Source: Roseobacter sp. SK209-2-6 (GTDB lineage: Bacteria; Pseudomonadota; Alphaproteobacteria; Rhodobacterales; Rhodobacteraceae). From it: 64,000 nt of DNA. Below the pieces are notes generated by a model, which made no database searches, was not told the DNA's origin, and saw only the letters and a program-made list of their open reading frames with translations. The position numbers and the translations under genes are program-made. The DNA lies in NCBI RefSeq assembly GCF_000169455.1, contig NZ_AAYC01000007.1:183063-247062 (forward strand), written 5' to 3'. This document shows positions 44,616-54,601 of this stretch, piece after piece (the first letter of the stretch is position 1; the number at the start of each line of letters is the position of its first letter).

Positions 44616-45692
44616 ATGCAACCGGAACGGAGGACCCTGAAGGTGGCACAGTTTGAGCAATACAAAGGTAAGCTGGGGTTTGAAGGCCGCAGCCAGGAAA
44701 AACTGTCCCGCGCCATGAATGCGATGTTGGATACGCTGGAAGAATTCGGCCATCCTGCAGAACAGATCAATGCGCGTGGGTCACATCGCATCCAGTTGGA
44801 TTGCGACCACTACAGCGTATCACTGCGCTGGCGGTCAGTTCCCCTGCGCCTCGGCGTAAGGGCGACTCGTGGGTTCAAAACAACGGCCGGGCTGATTGAA
44901 GTCCTGTTCACACCTCACTTTCCAGAGCGATGCGACCAGGAAATCACAGAGCTTTTGCTAGCCTGCGCGCTTCAACGCATGACCGAAGAGCTAGAGCCTC
45001 TTTGCGTGTTCTGGAAAGGTGTTGAAACGCCCATCTCCGCAAAAGACTTCCTCGCCGCTTTTAAGCCCCAGATGCCACAGGAGGAAGAAGCAGCGCTGGC
45101 GTCTGAGCCCCATGACGCAAGCACAGACATGTTGAGGAGCGAACCGGATTTGGTCAATCCACGCTCCGATAATACTGCAGCAGCACCCATAAGCCGCCCA
45201 CGTCGCGCAACTGCGCAAAGCAAGCCGTTTTCTTCAGCAGCCCCGCTGCCTGCGGCCCGAGCACTTGGCCATAGCGAAACGCTGGATCAGCCGCCTTCTT
45301 GGCAACGTTTGAAACGGGCAGAACAAGCCCATTCACAAGCAGAAACCGAACAGGCACGCGGCAAGGCTTTCTTTGGCTCAGCGGATGAAACGCTTCCGCA
45401 TCTCGAAAAGACCTGTGATCGGATCAGCAAGACCCCAGTTAGCTTGGCCTCTTCTCCGGGGCCCTTAAAACCCAAACCGATTGAGTTGCACTCTTATCAG
45501 AAACAGCAACAAAATCTGCGCCAGGCCATGATCGGCCAGAACCGCATTCATTCCCTTTGGTCCGCGATGACAAATGCCTTGCGCGGTGCTGATCTGGTGA
45601 TGAGCCTGCGGGCATTGGTTACTGCGGTTGTGATCCTGTTTCTGCATGGGTCAGGAATGGTACAGGCTGCGGCCAGGGCCTTCCTACCATAG
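44616..45692 (+). CDS. Uncharacterised protein with C-terminal membrane anchor
   Basis: About 358 residues if started at ATG 44616. The N-terminal 130 residues form a globular part (FEGRSQEKLSRAMNAMLDTL, HYSVSLRWRSVPLRLGVRAT). The middle 190 residues are polar, low-complexity and Pro/Ser/Ala/Glu-rich. The C-terminus has one hydrophobic helix (SLRALVTAVVILFLHGSGMV). I do not recognise a family. A tail-anchored or single-pass protein is plausible, with the globular part in the cytoplasm. The flanking genes give no clear clue. Confidence 0.65.
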   Translation: MQPERRTLKVAQFEQYKGKLGFEGRSQEKLSRAMNAMLDTLEEFGHPAEQINARGSHRIQLDCDHYSVSLRWRSVPLRLGVRATRGFKTTAGLIEVLFTPHFPERCDQEITELLLACALQRMTEELEPLCVFWKGVETPISAKDFLAAFKPQMPQEEEAALASEPHDASTDMLRSEPDLVNPRSDNTAAAPISRPRRATAQSKPFSSAAPLPAARALGHSETLDQPPSWQRLKRAEQAHSQAETEQARGKAFFGSADETLPHLEKTCDRISKTPVSLASSPGPLKPKPIELHSYQKQQQNLRQAMIGQNRIHSLWSAMTNALRGADLVMSLRALVTAVVILFLHGSGMVQAAARAFLP

Positions 45693-45771
45693 AGCCAAAC
45701 GCTACCCCTGCAGGCCGCTCACGAGCGGTCTGCGCCTTTGCTCCTCGGGCAGCTAGGCTGTGCAACAAAAG

Positions 45772-46521
45772 CTAGGCCTCTTCGCCCCATTGGGCAAAGA
45801 CATCATCCCGGTGCAAGACATAGCTATGTATCGAGAAGATCACCGCCCTGCTCTTTGGCAGTCGTAACAGAACCTGTTGCTCGCTTCGCATGTATTGCGC
45901 AGCACTGCCGTGGCTCTTGTCGCGCGGATCAGACATACGACGTGGCGCGTGCAGCTCCGGGTCGTGGTACCAAAGCGCGTTGAAACGCCAGAGCGGGCGA
46001 CCCGTTTGCACCCCGTCAAAGAGCCGCTGAACCCGCTTGGCGATCCCCTCATCATAACTGTCTACGGTGTCGTGAATACCGATCAGTGGGCGCATGAACT
46101 TCTCTGCCAAGGTCCAGCTGGCGGGGAAACACAGGATCGCACCGGTCAAGACATGTTCGTCACTGCCCTCGGGCCGCTGCAGAATGCAGAAATCTTGTTG
46201 GGTGATCCTGCCAAGCGTCCCCAGAGGATCCTGCCAGTTGATCTTGACCTCTTGCCCATCAGGGCGCAGAACCACCTCTGTGGCATCTGGATAGAGCTGC
46301 GCAAGGACAGTCTCCAGCAGTTCCTGTGCCGCCTCGAAGGCCGAACCGTCCATCTCCAGTACCTTGTCCCGACGCTCCGCCAGCAACTCCTCACGGCGCC
46401 TCATCTGCCCGGCAAAGGCGTCATCCGGCTGCAACCAAAGCGCCGGATCCAAAGGCTGGATCCCGGGCAGTTTGGCTGGTTTTAAGGGATTGTGAGGGAT
46501 CGACTTCTGCAGAATCATCAC
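45772..46521 (-). CDS. DUF3445 / heme-dependent oxidative N-demethylase-like protein
   Basis: A 249-residue protein matching DUF3445, a family named for heme-dependent oxidative N-demethylases acting on dimethylamine-like substrates. Recognised stretches are the mid-region CFPASWTLAEKFMRPLIGIHDTV and the C-terminal LRLPKSRAVIFSIHSYVL. It is divergent from dddP with about 157 bp between the starts. Some members may act in methylated-amine or osmolyte breakdown, which would fit the DMSP and amine genes of this window, but the substrate is unproven. The first two codons are both ATG (46521 and 46518). Confidence 0.72.
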   Translation of the reverse strand: MMILQKSIPHNPLKPAKLPGIQPLDPALWLQPDDAFAGQMRRREELLAERRDKVLEMDGSAFEAAQELLETVLAQLYPDATEVVLRPDGQEVKINWQDPLGTLGRITQQDFCILQRPEGSDEHVLTGAILCFPASWTLAEKFMRPLIGIHDTVDSYDEGIAKRVQRLFDGVQTGRPLWRFNALWYHDPELHAPRRMSDPRDKSHGSAAQYMRSEQQVLLRLPKSRAVIFSIHSYVLHRDDVFAQWGEEA

Positions 46522-46677
46522 TGGCCTACCGCTTCTTTTTCTTCACTTGAATAACAAAGCTACAGGGCAAAATCGCGCGAAAACGACCTCCCCCCCCGTC
46601 GCAATCGGAGCGGACAGAGCTTGACTGGCCACGCAGACTGTACAGAACTGTTCAGAAGAGTTTGAGGAGGCCAGGAC

Positions 46678-48021
46678 ATGACCGAGCATTACCGCGACCG
46701 CCGTAAGATTGACCCCAGCAAAGGGGTAACCCTGGGCGATGGCACCCCAAATGAGAATGATCGGATCGAAATCGGCCCCACCCAGCTGGCCTTTCAGGAA
46801 TGGGAAGCGGCCGGGCTGATCTTGCCGGACCTGACCCGGATGCGCGAATTCCGCTGGAAGCGTTTGGTGCAGGCGATCAACGATCGCGGCTATGGCGGTG
46901 TGCTGCTCTTTGATCCGCTGAACATCCGCTACGCCACTGACAGCACCAATATGCAGCTTTGGAATACCCATAACCCCTTCCGCGCAGTGCTGGTCTGCGC
47001 CGATGGCTATATGGTGATCTGGGACTATAAGAACTCACCATTCCTATCGACCTTCAACCCTTTGGTACGGGAGCAGCGCTCCGGCGCCGATCTTTTCTAC
47101 TTTGATCGTGGCGACAAGGTGGATGTGGCGGCCGATGTCTTCTCCAATGAGGTGCGGATCCTGATTGAGGAGCATTCCGGCGGCAACAAGCGTTTGGGCG
47201 TCGACAAGATCATGTTGCACGGGTTGCGCGCGCTCGAGGCCCAGGGATTTGAGATCATGGAAGGCGAGGAGCTGACCGAAAAGACCCGCGCCATCAAAGG
47301 CGAGGATGAGATCCGCGCCATGCGCTGCGCCCATCACGCCTGTGAAAGCGCGGTGCAAGCGATGGAGGATTTTGCCCGCGCCAATGTCGGCGACGGCAAA
47401 ACCAGTGAGGATGATATCTGGGCGGTGCTACATGCGGAAAACATCCGACGTGGCGGCGAATGGATCGAAACCCGGCTGCTTGCTTCGGGCCAGCGCACCA
47501 ACCCCTGGTTCCAGGAATGCGGGCCACGGATTACGCAACAGAATGAGATCATCTCCTTTGACACCGACCTCATCGGCTCTTACGGGATCTGCATCGACAT
47601 CTCGCGCAGCTGGTGGATCGGAGATCAGAAACCGCGCGAGGATATGATCTATGCCATGCGCCATGCCCATGAGCACATCATGCAGAATATGGAGATGCTG
47701 AAACCCGGCGTCACCATCCCGGAACTCACCGCCAATACCCATGTGCTGGACGACAAGTTCCAGGCGCAGAAATACGGCTGCCTGATGCACGGGGTGGGCC
47801 TTTGTGATGAATGGCCCCTGGTTGCCTATCCTGACAAAGCGGTTGAGGGCGCCTATGACTATCCGCTGGAGCCGGGCATGGTCCTCTGTGTTGAGGCCTG
47901 CGTTGGCGAGGTGGGGGGCGATTTCTCCATCAAGCTGGAGGATCAGGTGCTGATCACCGAAGACGGCTATGAGAACCTCACCACCTATCCCTTTGACAAG
48001 GCCCTGATGGGAGAGGGCTAA
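46678..48021 (+). CDS. dddP: DMSP lyase DddP
   Basis: A 447-residue enzyme that cleaves dimethylsulfoniopropionate to dimethyl sulfide and acrylate. It uses the M24 metallopeptidase (creatinase) fold but is not a peptidase. The whole protein matches DddP of roseobacters, including LNIRYATDSTNMQLWNTHNP near residue 81. The six iron ligands known from DddP structures (Asp295, Asp297, Asp307, His371, Glu406, Glu421) are all present at exactly these numbers here. The ATG at 46678 follows GAGGAGGCCAGGAC. The flanks are a DUF3445 gene (divergent) and a folate cyclo-ligase. No other DMSP genes lie next to it, so it is probably regulated on its own. Confidence 0.93.
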   Translation: MTEHYRDRRKIDPSKGVTLGDGTPNENDRIEIGPTQLAFQEWEAAGLILPDLTRMREFRWKRLVQAINDRGYGGVLLFDPLNIRYATDSTNMQLWNTHNPFRAVLVCADGYMVIWDYKNSPFLSTFNPLVREQRSGADLFYFDRGDKVDVAADVFSNEVRILIEEHSGGNKRLGVDKIMLHGLRALEAQGFEIMEGEELTEKTRAIKGEDEIRAMRCAHHACESAVQAMEDFARANVGDGKTSEDDIWAVLHAENIRRGGEWIETRLLASGQRTNPWFQECGPRITQQNEIISFDTDLIGSYGICIDISRSWWIGDQKPREDMIYAMRHAHEHIMQNMEMLKPGVTIPELTANTHVLDDKFQAQKYGCLMHGVGLCDEWPLVAYPDKAVEGAYDYPLEPGMVLCVEACVGEVGGDFSIKLEDQVLITEDGYENLTTYPFDKALMGEG

Positions 48022-48119
48022 GGTCGCCCCCAGAAGCAAGGGCAAAAGCAACAACCAGCTCAATCACTTCTAAAACGGTCTATTCTTGAGGTGATTTTGA
48101 ACGCCTTCCCTTGACGGGA

Positions 48120-48133
48120 TTGATCCGGGTCAA
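48120..48133. promoter_or_regulatory. FNR/CRP-type box TTGATCCGGGTCAA
   Basis: A TTGAT-N4-GTCAA site, one base from the FNR/FnrL consensus TTGAT-N4-ATCAA. It is 70 bp upstream of the cyclo-ligase start, in the gap after dddP. An extended arm CCTTGAC ... GTCAAGG (48109-48135) overlaps it. Oxygen-dependent control of the downstream gene is possible. Confidence 0.5.
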
Positions 48134-48203
48134 GGGCACGGTGCCTAGCCTACCCTATTGCCAGTAGCTAGAGTTTGGATGGACTGGATCAAAGGGCCCC
48201 CAC

Positions 48204-48860
48204 ATGACTGAAGACCCTCGCGGTGGATGCTCACCTTGTTTTGCGGCGGATCTGGTGGCGGGGCAGCCCGTTGATACCGAAACCCGCCGGGACGTAGCGC
48301 GGTTCCGCAAGGCGGAGCGCACGCGCTTGCTGACCCTACGCCAGGCCCTGCCCCAGGCAGAACGACAAGCACAAGCCGCCAAGATCGCCAGTGCGCTACA
48401 CCAAGAGATCAAACCGGGGCCGGAACATGTGATTGCCTGCTACTGGCCCATCCGCAGTGAATTGGACCTGCGCCCCTGGATGGCTGAAGCCCATGCGGCT
48501 GGCGCGACATTGGCCCTCCCTGCTGTGTTAGAACCGGGCACCCCCCTGGCGTTTCACCGCTGGGCCCCAGGTGCGCCGATGAAACGCGGGTTTTGGAATA
48601 TCCCCGTTCCGGCAGCAGAAGAAGTAGTAGTGCCCAATGTGGTGATCTCCCCGGTAGTTGGCATTGACGAGGAAGGCTACCGGCTGGGCAATGGCGGCGG
48701 CTATTATGACCGCACTCTGGCGGCCATACAGCACAAACCACTGGTGATTGGTATCGGCCAGGACTTCACCCCAATTAAGACGATCTTCCCGATGCCCTGG
48801 GATTTGCCAATGGATCTGGTGATCCTGGGGGATGGCAGTCGGCGGCAGATCTCAACCTGA
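48204..48860 (+). CDS. 5-formyltetrahydrofolate cyclo-ligase
   Basis: A 218-residue MTHFS-family enzyme that reconverts 5-formyl-THF to 5,10-methenyl-THF with ATP. The core has IACYWPIRSELDLRPWM (substrate site), then GIDEEGYRLGNGGGYYDRTLA, the family signature near residue 165, and GIGQDF. The N-terminal extension GGCSPCFAADLVAGQPVD, with two Cys three residues apart, is longer than in E. coli YgfA and recurs in roseobacters by my recollection. One-carbon units from demethylation pathways could pass through this pool. It converges with the metal transporter gene. Confidence 0.9.
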   Translation: MTEDPRGGCSPCFAADLVAGQPVDTETRRDVARFRKAERTRLLTLRQALPQAERQAQAAKIASALHQEIKPGPEHVIACYWPIRSELDLRPWMAEAHAAGATLALPAVLEPGTPLAFHRWAPGAPMKRGFWNIPVPAAEEVVVPNVVISPVVGIDEEGYRLGNGGGYYDRTLAAIQHKPLVIGIGQDFTPIKTIFPMPWDLPMDLVILGDGSRRQIST

Positions 48861-48869
48861 TCGCAGATT

Positions 48870-49901
48870 CTAGCGCAGGCTCGTCAACAGCAGCCCTGAC
48901 GCCATCAAAACAACCAAGAGACCCGCTGTCACTTCCAACACCGGCATAAGGCGTTGGCCACGATCACTTCCCGCAAGTGAGAGCAAAAGCCCACCGCGCA
49001 GGCCAGAGGCCGCAAGTGCCACGGTGATCGTGACAGAAGCGGTGCCCAGCGCCATGGCGATGACACCCATGACACCGGCCAGAGCAATCCCCATTTGCCA
49101 GGTGATCACCAACACAAAAAGAGCGCCGGTACAGGGGCGTATCGCGATCCCCGCAATCAAAACCAGGGCTTCCCGCAAGCTGGTCGCGGCCTCGGCCTCT
49201 GCCAGGCTGGGGCCGTGACGATGACCACAGCTGGAACAGACCTCCTCTGCGGAATGGGCCAGCGCCTTCCCATCTGCCGGTTCCGTTCCGTGTGAATGTC
49301 TATGATTGTGGTCATGGCTGTGGCCGTGCAAATGCTCCTGTTCCGAACCATGCGAACAGGGGTGATCCCGCTTGGTCCCAGCTTCCTCTGCTCCTGCCGT
49401 CGTAGCGCCCAGTGCCCAGAACCGGCGCAGCCCGCGCAGCATCAGCCAGGCTCCAATCAGTACAATGGCGGCATAGCTGACCGGGGCCATGGCCTCCTCA
49501 GCGAGGTCCACCATCCCTTGCCGTGTGAGGTTAAAGATCCAAACCGCCGAATAGACCAAGAGGATGGCCATTGCCCCCTGACCTAGGCTGGAGAACAGGC
49601 CGATCAGTCCCAACCTTACGAGGGGCACCTTGCGTCCCAATCCATAGCCGCCCAACAGGATCTTCCCATGTCCCGGCCCCACCGCATGAAAGAACCCATA
49701 GGCAAAACACAGCGACATGAGGGCAAGTAGCGCGCCCGTCTCACCGGCCCGTAAGGCGCGCAGACCTCGCGCTATTCGGTTTTGAAAGACATATTGCTGA
49801 CCCGCAGCCCAGTCCGCCACAGGGTCGAACAGGCCGGCACCCCAGATCCAAGCTACTAGCGCAGCGAAGAGGGCGAAAACCAGGATTAGGAGCTTGGACA
49901 T
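48870..49901 (-). CDS. NicO-family nickel/cobalt transporter (RcnA/HupE-like)
   Basis: A 343-residue membrane protein with about seven predicted helices. FHAVGPGHGKILLGGY near residue 70 is the metal motif of the NicO family. A long His-rich loop (HLHGHSHDHNHRHSHG, near 195-211) lies between helices, as in RcnA-type exporters. Also present are IAGIAIRPCTGALFVLV and GTASVTITVA. Import or export cannot be settled from sequence. It overlaps the upstream DUF1007 gene by 16 bases, a pairing often seen and thought to form one metal-handling unit. Confidence 0.87.
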   Translation of the reverse strand: MSKLLILVFALFAALVAWIWGAGLFDPVADWAAGQQYVFQNRIARGLRALRAGETGALLALMSLCFAYGFFHAVGPGHGKILLGGYGLGRKVPLVRLGLIGLFSSLGQGAMAILLVYSAVWIFNLTRQGMVDLAEEAMAPVSYAAIVLIGAWLMLRGLRRFWALGATTAGAEEAGTKRDHPCSHGSEQEHLHGHSHDHNHRHSHGTEPADGKALAHSAEEVCSSCGHRHGPSLAEAEAATSLREALVLIAGIAIRPCTGALFVLVITWQMGIALAGVMGVIAMALGTASVTITVALAASGLRGGLLLSLAGSDRGQRLMPVLEVTAGLLVVLMASGLLLTSLR

Positions 49902-50542
49902 GTGATCAGAATTTCCGTAGCAAACTCCGCCCCCAGGAGCGGGATGTCATTCTCTTCCAGATCCGCATTGGCATCCAGCCGCAAAAGCTGCGCCTGCATC
50001 TGGGCTAAAGCCCCTTCTATGTCGGGATCCAGCCGTTCCAGCATACAGCGCCCATCCAAGGGACCGGAAATCCGAACCGGAAGCTTGATTTCATAGGCGG
50101 TGTAATAGGACGGATCAAAGGCCTTGATCGAGAAGGGCCCGGAATTTACCGGAGGGCGTGCTACCACCTTGCGCATATGGGTGCTGACGATACGCCCCTC
50201 CGCGAATTCCGTTGCAGCCTCTAGTGGCCCGGAAAGCGGCAGAATCTCCTCTCCCGCACGCACTTCCAGATCGCCGTTGAAACCCTCATCCCAATTGGTG
50301 TCGAACCCGGTCAGAAGAAAATGCTCAGCTTGCGTGAGTTTCCCGTCCCCGTCACGGTCCAATCCCAGGTCTTCTGTGACCAGAAGCGAATAGAACTCGT
50401 CATAGGACCAAGTGACTTTGATGGCATCCAACCGATTGTCAGCGTCGAACAGCACTTCAAACCCGGTATCGACAAAGACATGGGGGTGCGCCTGAAGAGG
50501 GTTGGGGAGCAGGAGCAAAACAGAGGCAAGGATAGGTTTCAT
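49886..50542 (-). CDS. DUF1007-family periplasmic protein, NicO partner
   Basis: A 218-residue secreted protein. A signal peptide (about 18 residues, ending LQA) is followed by HPHVFVDTGFEVLFD, the conserved start of DUF1007, and an EF-hand-like DRDGDGKLTQAEHFLL stretch. The start at 50542 is chosen for the signal peptide; the frame remains open upstream to 50725 with non-conserved sequence. The HPH beginning is probably a metal ligand. It overlaps the transporter gene and likely binds its metal in the periplasm. Confidence 0.85.
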   Translation of the reverse strand: MKPILASVLLLLPNPLQAHPHVFVDTGFEVLFDADNRLDAIKVTWSYDEFYSLLVTEDLGLDRDGDGKLTQAEHFLLTGFDTNWDEGFNGDLEVRAGEEILPLSGPLEAATEFAEGRIVSTHMRKVVARPPVNSGPFSIKAFDPSYYTAYEIKLPVRISGPLDGRCMLERLDPDIEGALAQMQAQLLRLDANADLEENDIPLLGAEFATEILITCPSS

Positions 50543-50761
50543 GGCGCAGAGGCTATGCCCTTCTGAAGACAGGTGCAAACAGAGTGCACTAGCCCCCTCC
50601 CACAGGGGCAAAAACCTGCTGAAGCCCGCACGGAAGACAGAAAGAACAAAAGATCTCTGCTTGTCGCATGTTTTCACCTTCGCGTGACGTTTCTTGCAGG
50701 TACCTTGCCCGGCGCGGTCTGGCATCGCAGTTTAGGTCAACCCAGACAAAAAGGCTGTCCC

Positions 50762-51991
50762 ATGCCAACAGAACGCATCACCTTTCCAGGTCATTCCGGT
50801 GAGACCCTCGCTGCAAGACTAGATTTGCCACAGGGCCCCATCCTGGCCACGGCACTGTTTGCCCATTGTTTTACCTGCTCAAAAGATATTCCGGCAGCGC
50901 GCAGAATTGCGGGCAGGTTAGCGGCCATGGGTATCGCAGTTTTGCGATTTGATTTCACAGGGCTGGGGCATTCTGAAGGTGAATTTGCCAATACCACCTT
51001 TAGTTCCAATGTCGCCGATCTGATCGCTGCCTCTCATTACCTTGCCGACCGTAATCTGCCACCTGCTTTGCTGATTGGCCACTCTCTAGGAGGAGCTGCT
51101 GTTTTGCGAGCTCGGGCTGGCATTCCTAGTATCAAAGGGGTCGTGACCCTCGGCGCACCTTTTGACCCTGGTCATGTCTCCCATCACTTTGACGCTGCCC
51201 TGCCAGAAATACAGGCAAAAGGCCGGGCCGAAGTGTCGCTGGGCGGGCGTCCCTTTGTGATTGGCAAGGAATTTGTCGAAGACATCCAGGCAGAGGCTCT
51301 GTCCCCTGCGATCAATGACCTGCAGGCTGCTCTTCTGGTGATGCATGCCCCCCGTGACGCCACGGTCAGCATCGATAACGCAGCTGAGATCTTTCAGGCG
51401 GCAAAACACCCCAAAAGCTTTGTCACGCTGGATGGAGCAGATCACCTGATCAGCAATTCGGAAGATGCTGAATATGCGGCCGAAGTTATCGCCGCTTGGG
51501 CCGGGCGCTATGTGAAGCTAACCCCTCCTGCCCCGCCTCCGGGTGCGCCAGAAGGGATTCTGCGTGTGAGCGAAGCGGATCCCAGTGGTTTCTTGCAGGA
51601 CGTTCAAAGTGGTCCCTACCACCATGCCTTTGCGGATGAGCCTTTGGCCTATGGGGGCACCAACAAGGGCATGACCCCCTATGGCTTCGTTGCGGCGGGA
51701 CTTGGGGCCTGTACCTCTATGACGATCCGCATGTATGCACGCCGCAAGGGATGGGCGCTTGATAGCATCAGCGTTGATGTAAGCCATGATAAGGTGCACG
51801 CACAGGATGCCCTACCTTCTGGCCCTGCAAAGATCGACCAATTCACCCGTCTCATCACCATCTGTGGGGATCTGGACGAAAGTCAACGCGCTAAACTATT
51901 GGAAATTGCCGACAAATGCCCGGTGCATAAAACGCTTGAGCATAGCTCTAAGGTGACAACAACGCTTACAGACTCCGTCTCTTCGATCTGA
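50762..51991 (+). CDS. Alpha/beta hydrolase-OsmC fusion protein
   Basis: A 409-residue two-domain protein. Residues 1-255 are an alpha/beta hydrolase with nucleophile motif GHSLGGAAVL near residue 110, the acid region HAPRDATV and His in DGADHLIS. Residues about 270-409 are an OsmC/Ohr domain with GACTSMTIRMYARRKGW, holding the first redox Cys, and ADKCPVHKTL, holding the second. OsmC domains reduce organic peroxides; fused hydrolases may deacylate or hydrolyse related compounds. The start at 50762 is the family start; the longer frame upstream (50573) is not conserved. It is a single gene. Confidence 0.9.
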   Translation: MPTERITFPGHSGETLAARLDLPQGPILATALFAHCFTCSKDIPAARRIAGRLAAMGIAVLRFDFTGLGHSEGEFANTTFSSNVADLIAASHYLADRNLPPALLIGHSLGGAAVLRARAGIPSIKGVVTLGAPFDPGHVSHHFDAALPEIQAKGRAEVSLGGRPFVIGKEFVEDIQAEALSPAINDLQAALLVMHAPRDATVSIDNAAEIFQAAKHPKSFVTLDGADHLISNSEDAEYAAEVIAAWAGRYVKLTPPAPPPGAPEGILRVSEADPSGFLQDVQSGPYHHAFADEPLAYGGTNKGMTPYGFVAAGLGACTSMTIRMYARRKGWALDSISVDVSHDKVHAQDALPSGPAKIDQFTRLITICGDLDESQRAKLLEIADKCPVHKTLEHSSKVTTTLTDSVSSI

Positions 51992-52232
51992 GTTATGCTT
52001 GGGCTATGGGTTTCTTCTGCAGGATGAAACCCGCGCTGCCCCTTGGAGCAGGACCTTTTTCACAAGACATTTCCCCGCCTTCGCCGCGTGGGGAATGCTT
52101 GCTGCCCCTAAGTCAAACCAATCCAAAAGACGCTCTTGATACATATCAAGGTCATGACTTCGCATCTACGCCAGCGTCACAGGAGGCAAAGAGATCTGCC
52201 CTTTGGCAGGTCTCCCACTCAGGAGGCGCGCA

Positions 52233-52490
52233 ATGGGATTGTTTTCTAAACTCGGGCAAAGCACGGATCTGGTCGAAGGCATGGCAGACCGGCTGGGCAT
52301 AGATTATGGCGAAGTTGTCGCCCGTGACCCGGAAACCGAGGGTCGAAAATTCATGCGCGCGGTTCTTAACTGCAGCAAATGCAGCAACCAAGATGGCTGT
52401 GCAAAGCTGCAGGCCCAATCAGATCAACTGGCTACCACCCCAGACTATTGCCGCAACACCGATATGTTGCACCGCATGCAACAAGGTTAA
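52233..52490 (+). CDS. Small DUF6455-like protein
   Basis: An 85-residue protein beginning MGLFSKLGQSTDLVEGMADRLG and containing VLNCSKCSNQDGCAKL, a four-Cys cluster (C-x2-C-x5-C plus a later Cys in PDYCRN). It is a member of a family of small roseobacter proteins of unknown function, by memory of the DUF6455 type. The four Cys could bind a metal. The ATG has AGGAGG upstream (52221-52226). It has no operon partner. Confidence 0.7.
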   Translation: MGLFSKLGQSTDLVEGMADRLGIDYGEVVARDPETEGRKFMRAVLNCSKCSNQDGCAKLQAQSDQLATTPDYCRNTDMLHRMQQG

Positions 52491-52630
52491 GCCCTACTGT
52501 CAGTCAGGGCCGTCCTATTCCAGGGCTGCCAAGAACCGGCTACAAATACCAAACAACACAGGAGCCTCGCCAAAGGCGCTCCACCATCAGTCCTGCACTG
52601 ATGGTGGTTTTCATTTTCACGATCACGATC

Positions 52631-52969
52631 CTATTCGACCAATACCCCGACGGTTTGGTCCCCATGTTTGCCGGTAAAACGAAAACGTGGCCCCGAGCGT
52701 TCCAAATCATAGCAACTCCAGAGATCTGAAGGGGGCCAAACGGAACAATACTGATCCCCGCGTACGCCCCAGTAGCCTGTGCTCGGACGGCTGGCAAAGT
52801 AAGGCGTCTCTCCCGATTTCAGGAATTGTTGACGGTCCCCGTTTTCATAGAGCAATTCCTGTCCCGTCAGGCCTTGCGCTATCTCAACGCCATCCAGTTT
52901 CACCCAATCCTGCGCCTGGACGGGCACCGCACCCAAAAACAGGGCGGCAAGCGCTGCGACATATTTCAT
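52631..52969 (-). CDS. Small secreted protein of unknown function
   Basis: A 112-residue protein with a clear signal peptide (MKYVAALAALFLGAVPVQAQ). The mature part is aromatic- and acid-rich (GYWGVRGDQYCSVWPPSDLW, then CYDLERSGPRF) with two cysteines that could form a disulfide. GGAGG six bases upstream sets the start at 52969. It is divergent from purB with 87 bp between. No family is recognised, though small secreted roseobacter proteins of this pattern exist. Confidence 0.75.
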   Translation of the reverse strand: MKYVAALAALFLGAVPVQAQDWVKLDGVEIAQGLTGQELLYENGDRQQFLKSGETPYFASRPSTGYWGVRGDQYCSVWPPSDLWSCYDLERSGPRFRFTGKHGDQTVGVLVE

Positions 52970-53056
52970 TGTTTCCCTCCCGGACTTGCCCCTTGGCCTC
53001 TCCTCCCTTATGACGCCGGGCATCTGCTGCACAATCACATGAAGGTGACTTCGCTC

Positions 53057-54361
<1,305 letters not shown>

Positions 54362-54403
54362 GCGCCCTCGGCGGGACCACGCTGCCCCGGATTGAAACAT
54401 CAA

Positions 54404-54432
54404 CGCCCCGACCACTCGGTCGGGGCGATTTT
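54404..54432 (+). terminator. Terminator of purB
   Basis: A ten-base-pair stem CGCCCCGACC / GGTCGGGGCG, four-base loop, then ATTTT. It lies 40 bp after the purB stop. Confidence 0.9.
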
Positions 54433-54601
54433 CATTAGTCTTCAAAGATTTGACCGCCGACCTTAACACTCTCCCAACCAGCGGCTTTTCCATCTGCCGG
54501 CTTAGAGCCCCGGAAAAACAACTTTGTGATCGAATATTTTCCTCCGCTCGCGGGTTCTCTTGGTATCCTGTTCACAACCAGAGAAATTTGGAGACCACAA
54601 A

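Noticed and set aside
48022..48203. Possible 6S RNA, since 6S RNA often precedes the folate cyclo-ligase gene
   Set aside because: I cannot fold this stretch into the 6S shape by eye; an Rfam covariance search would settle it.
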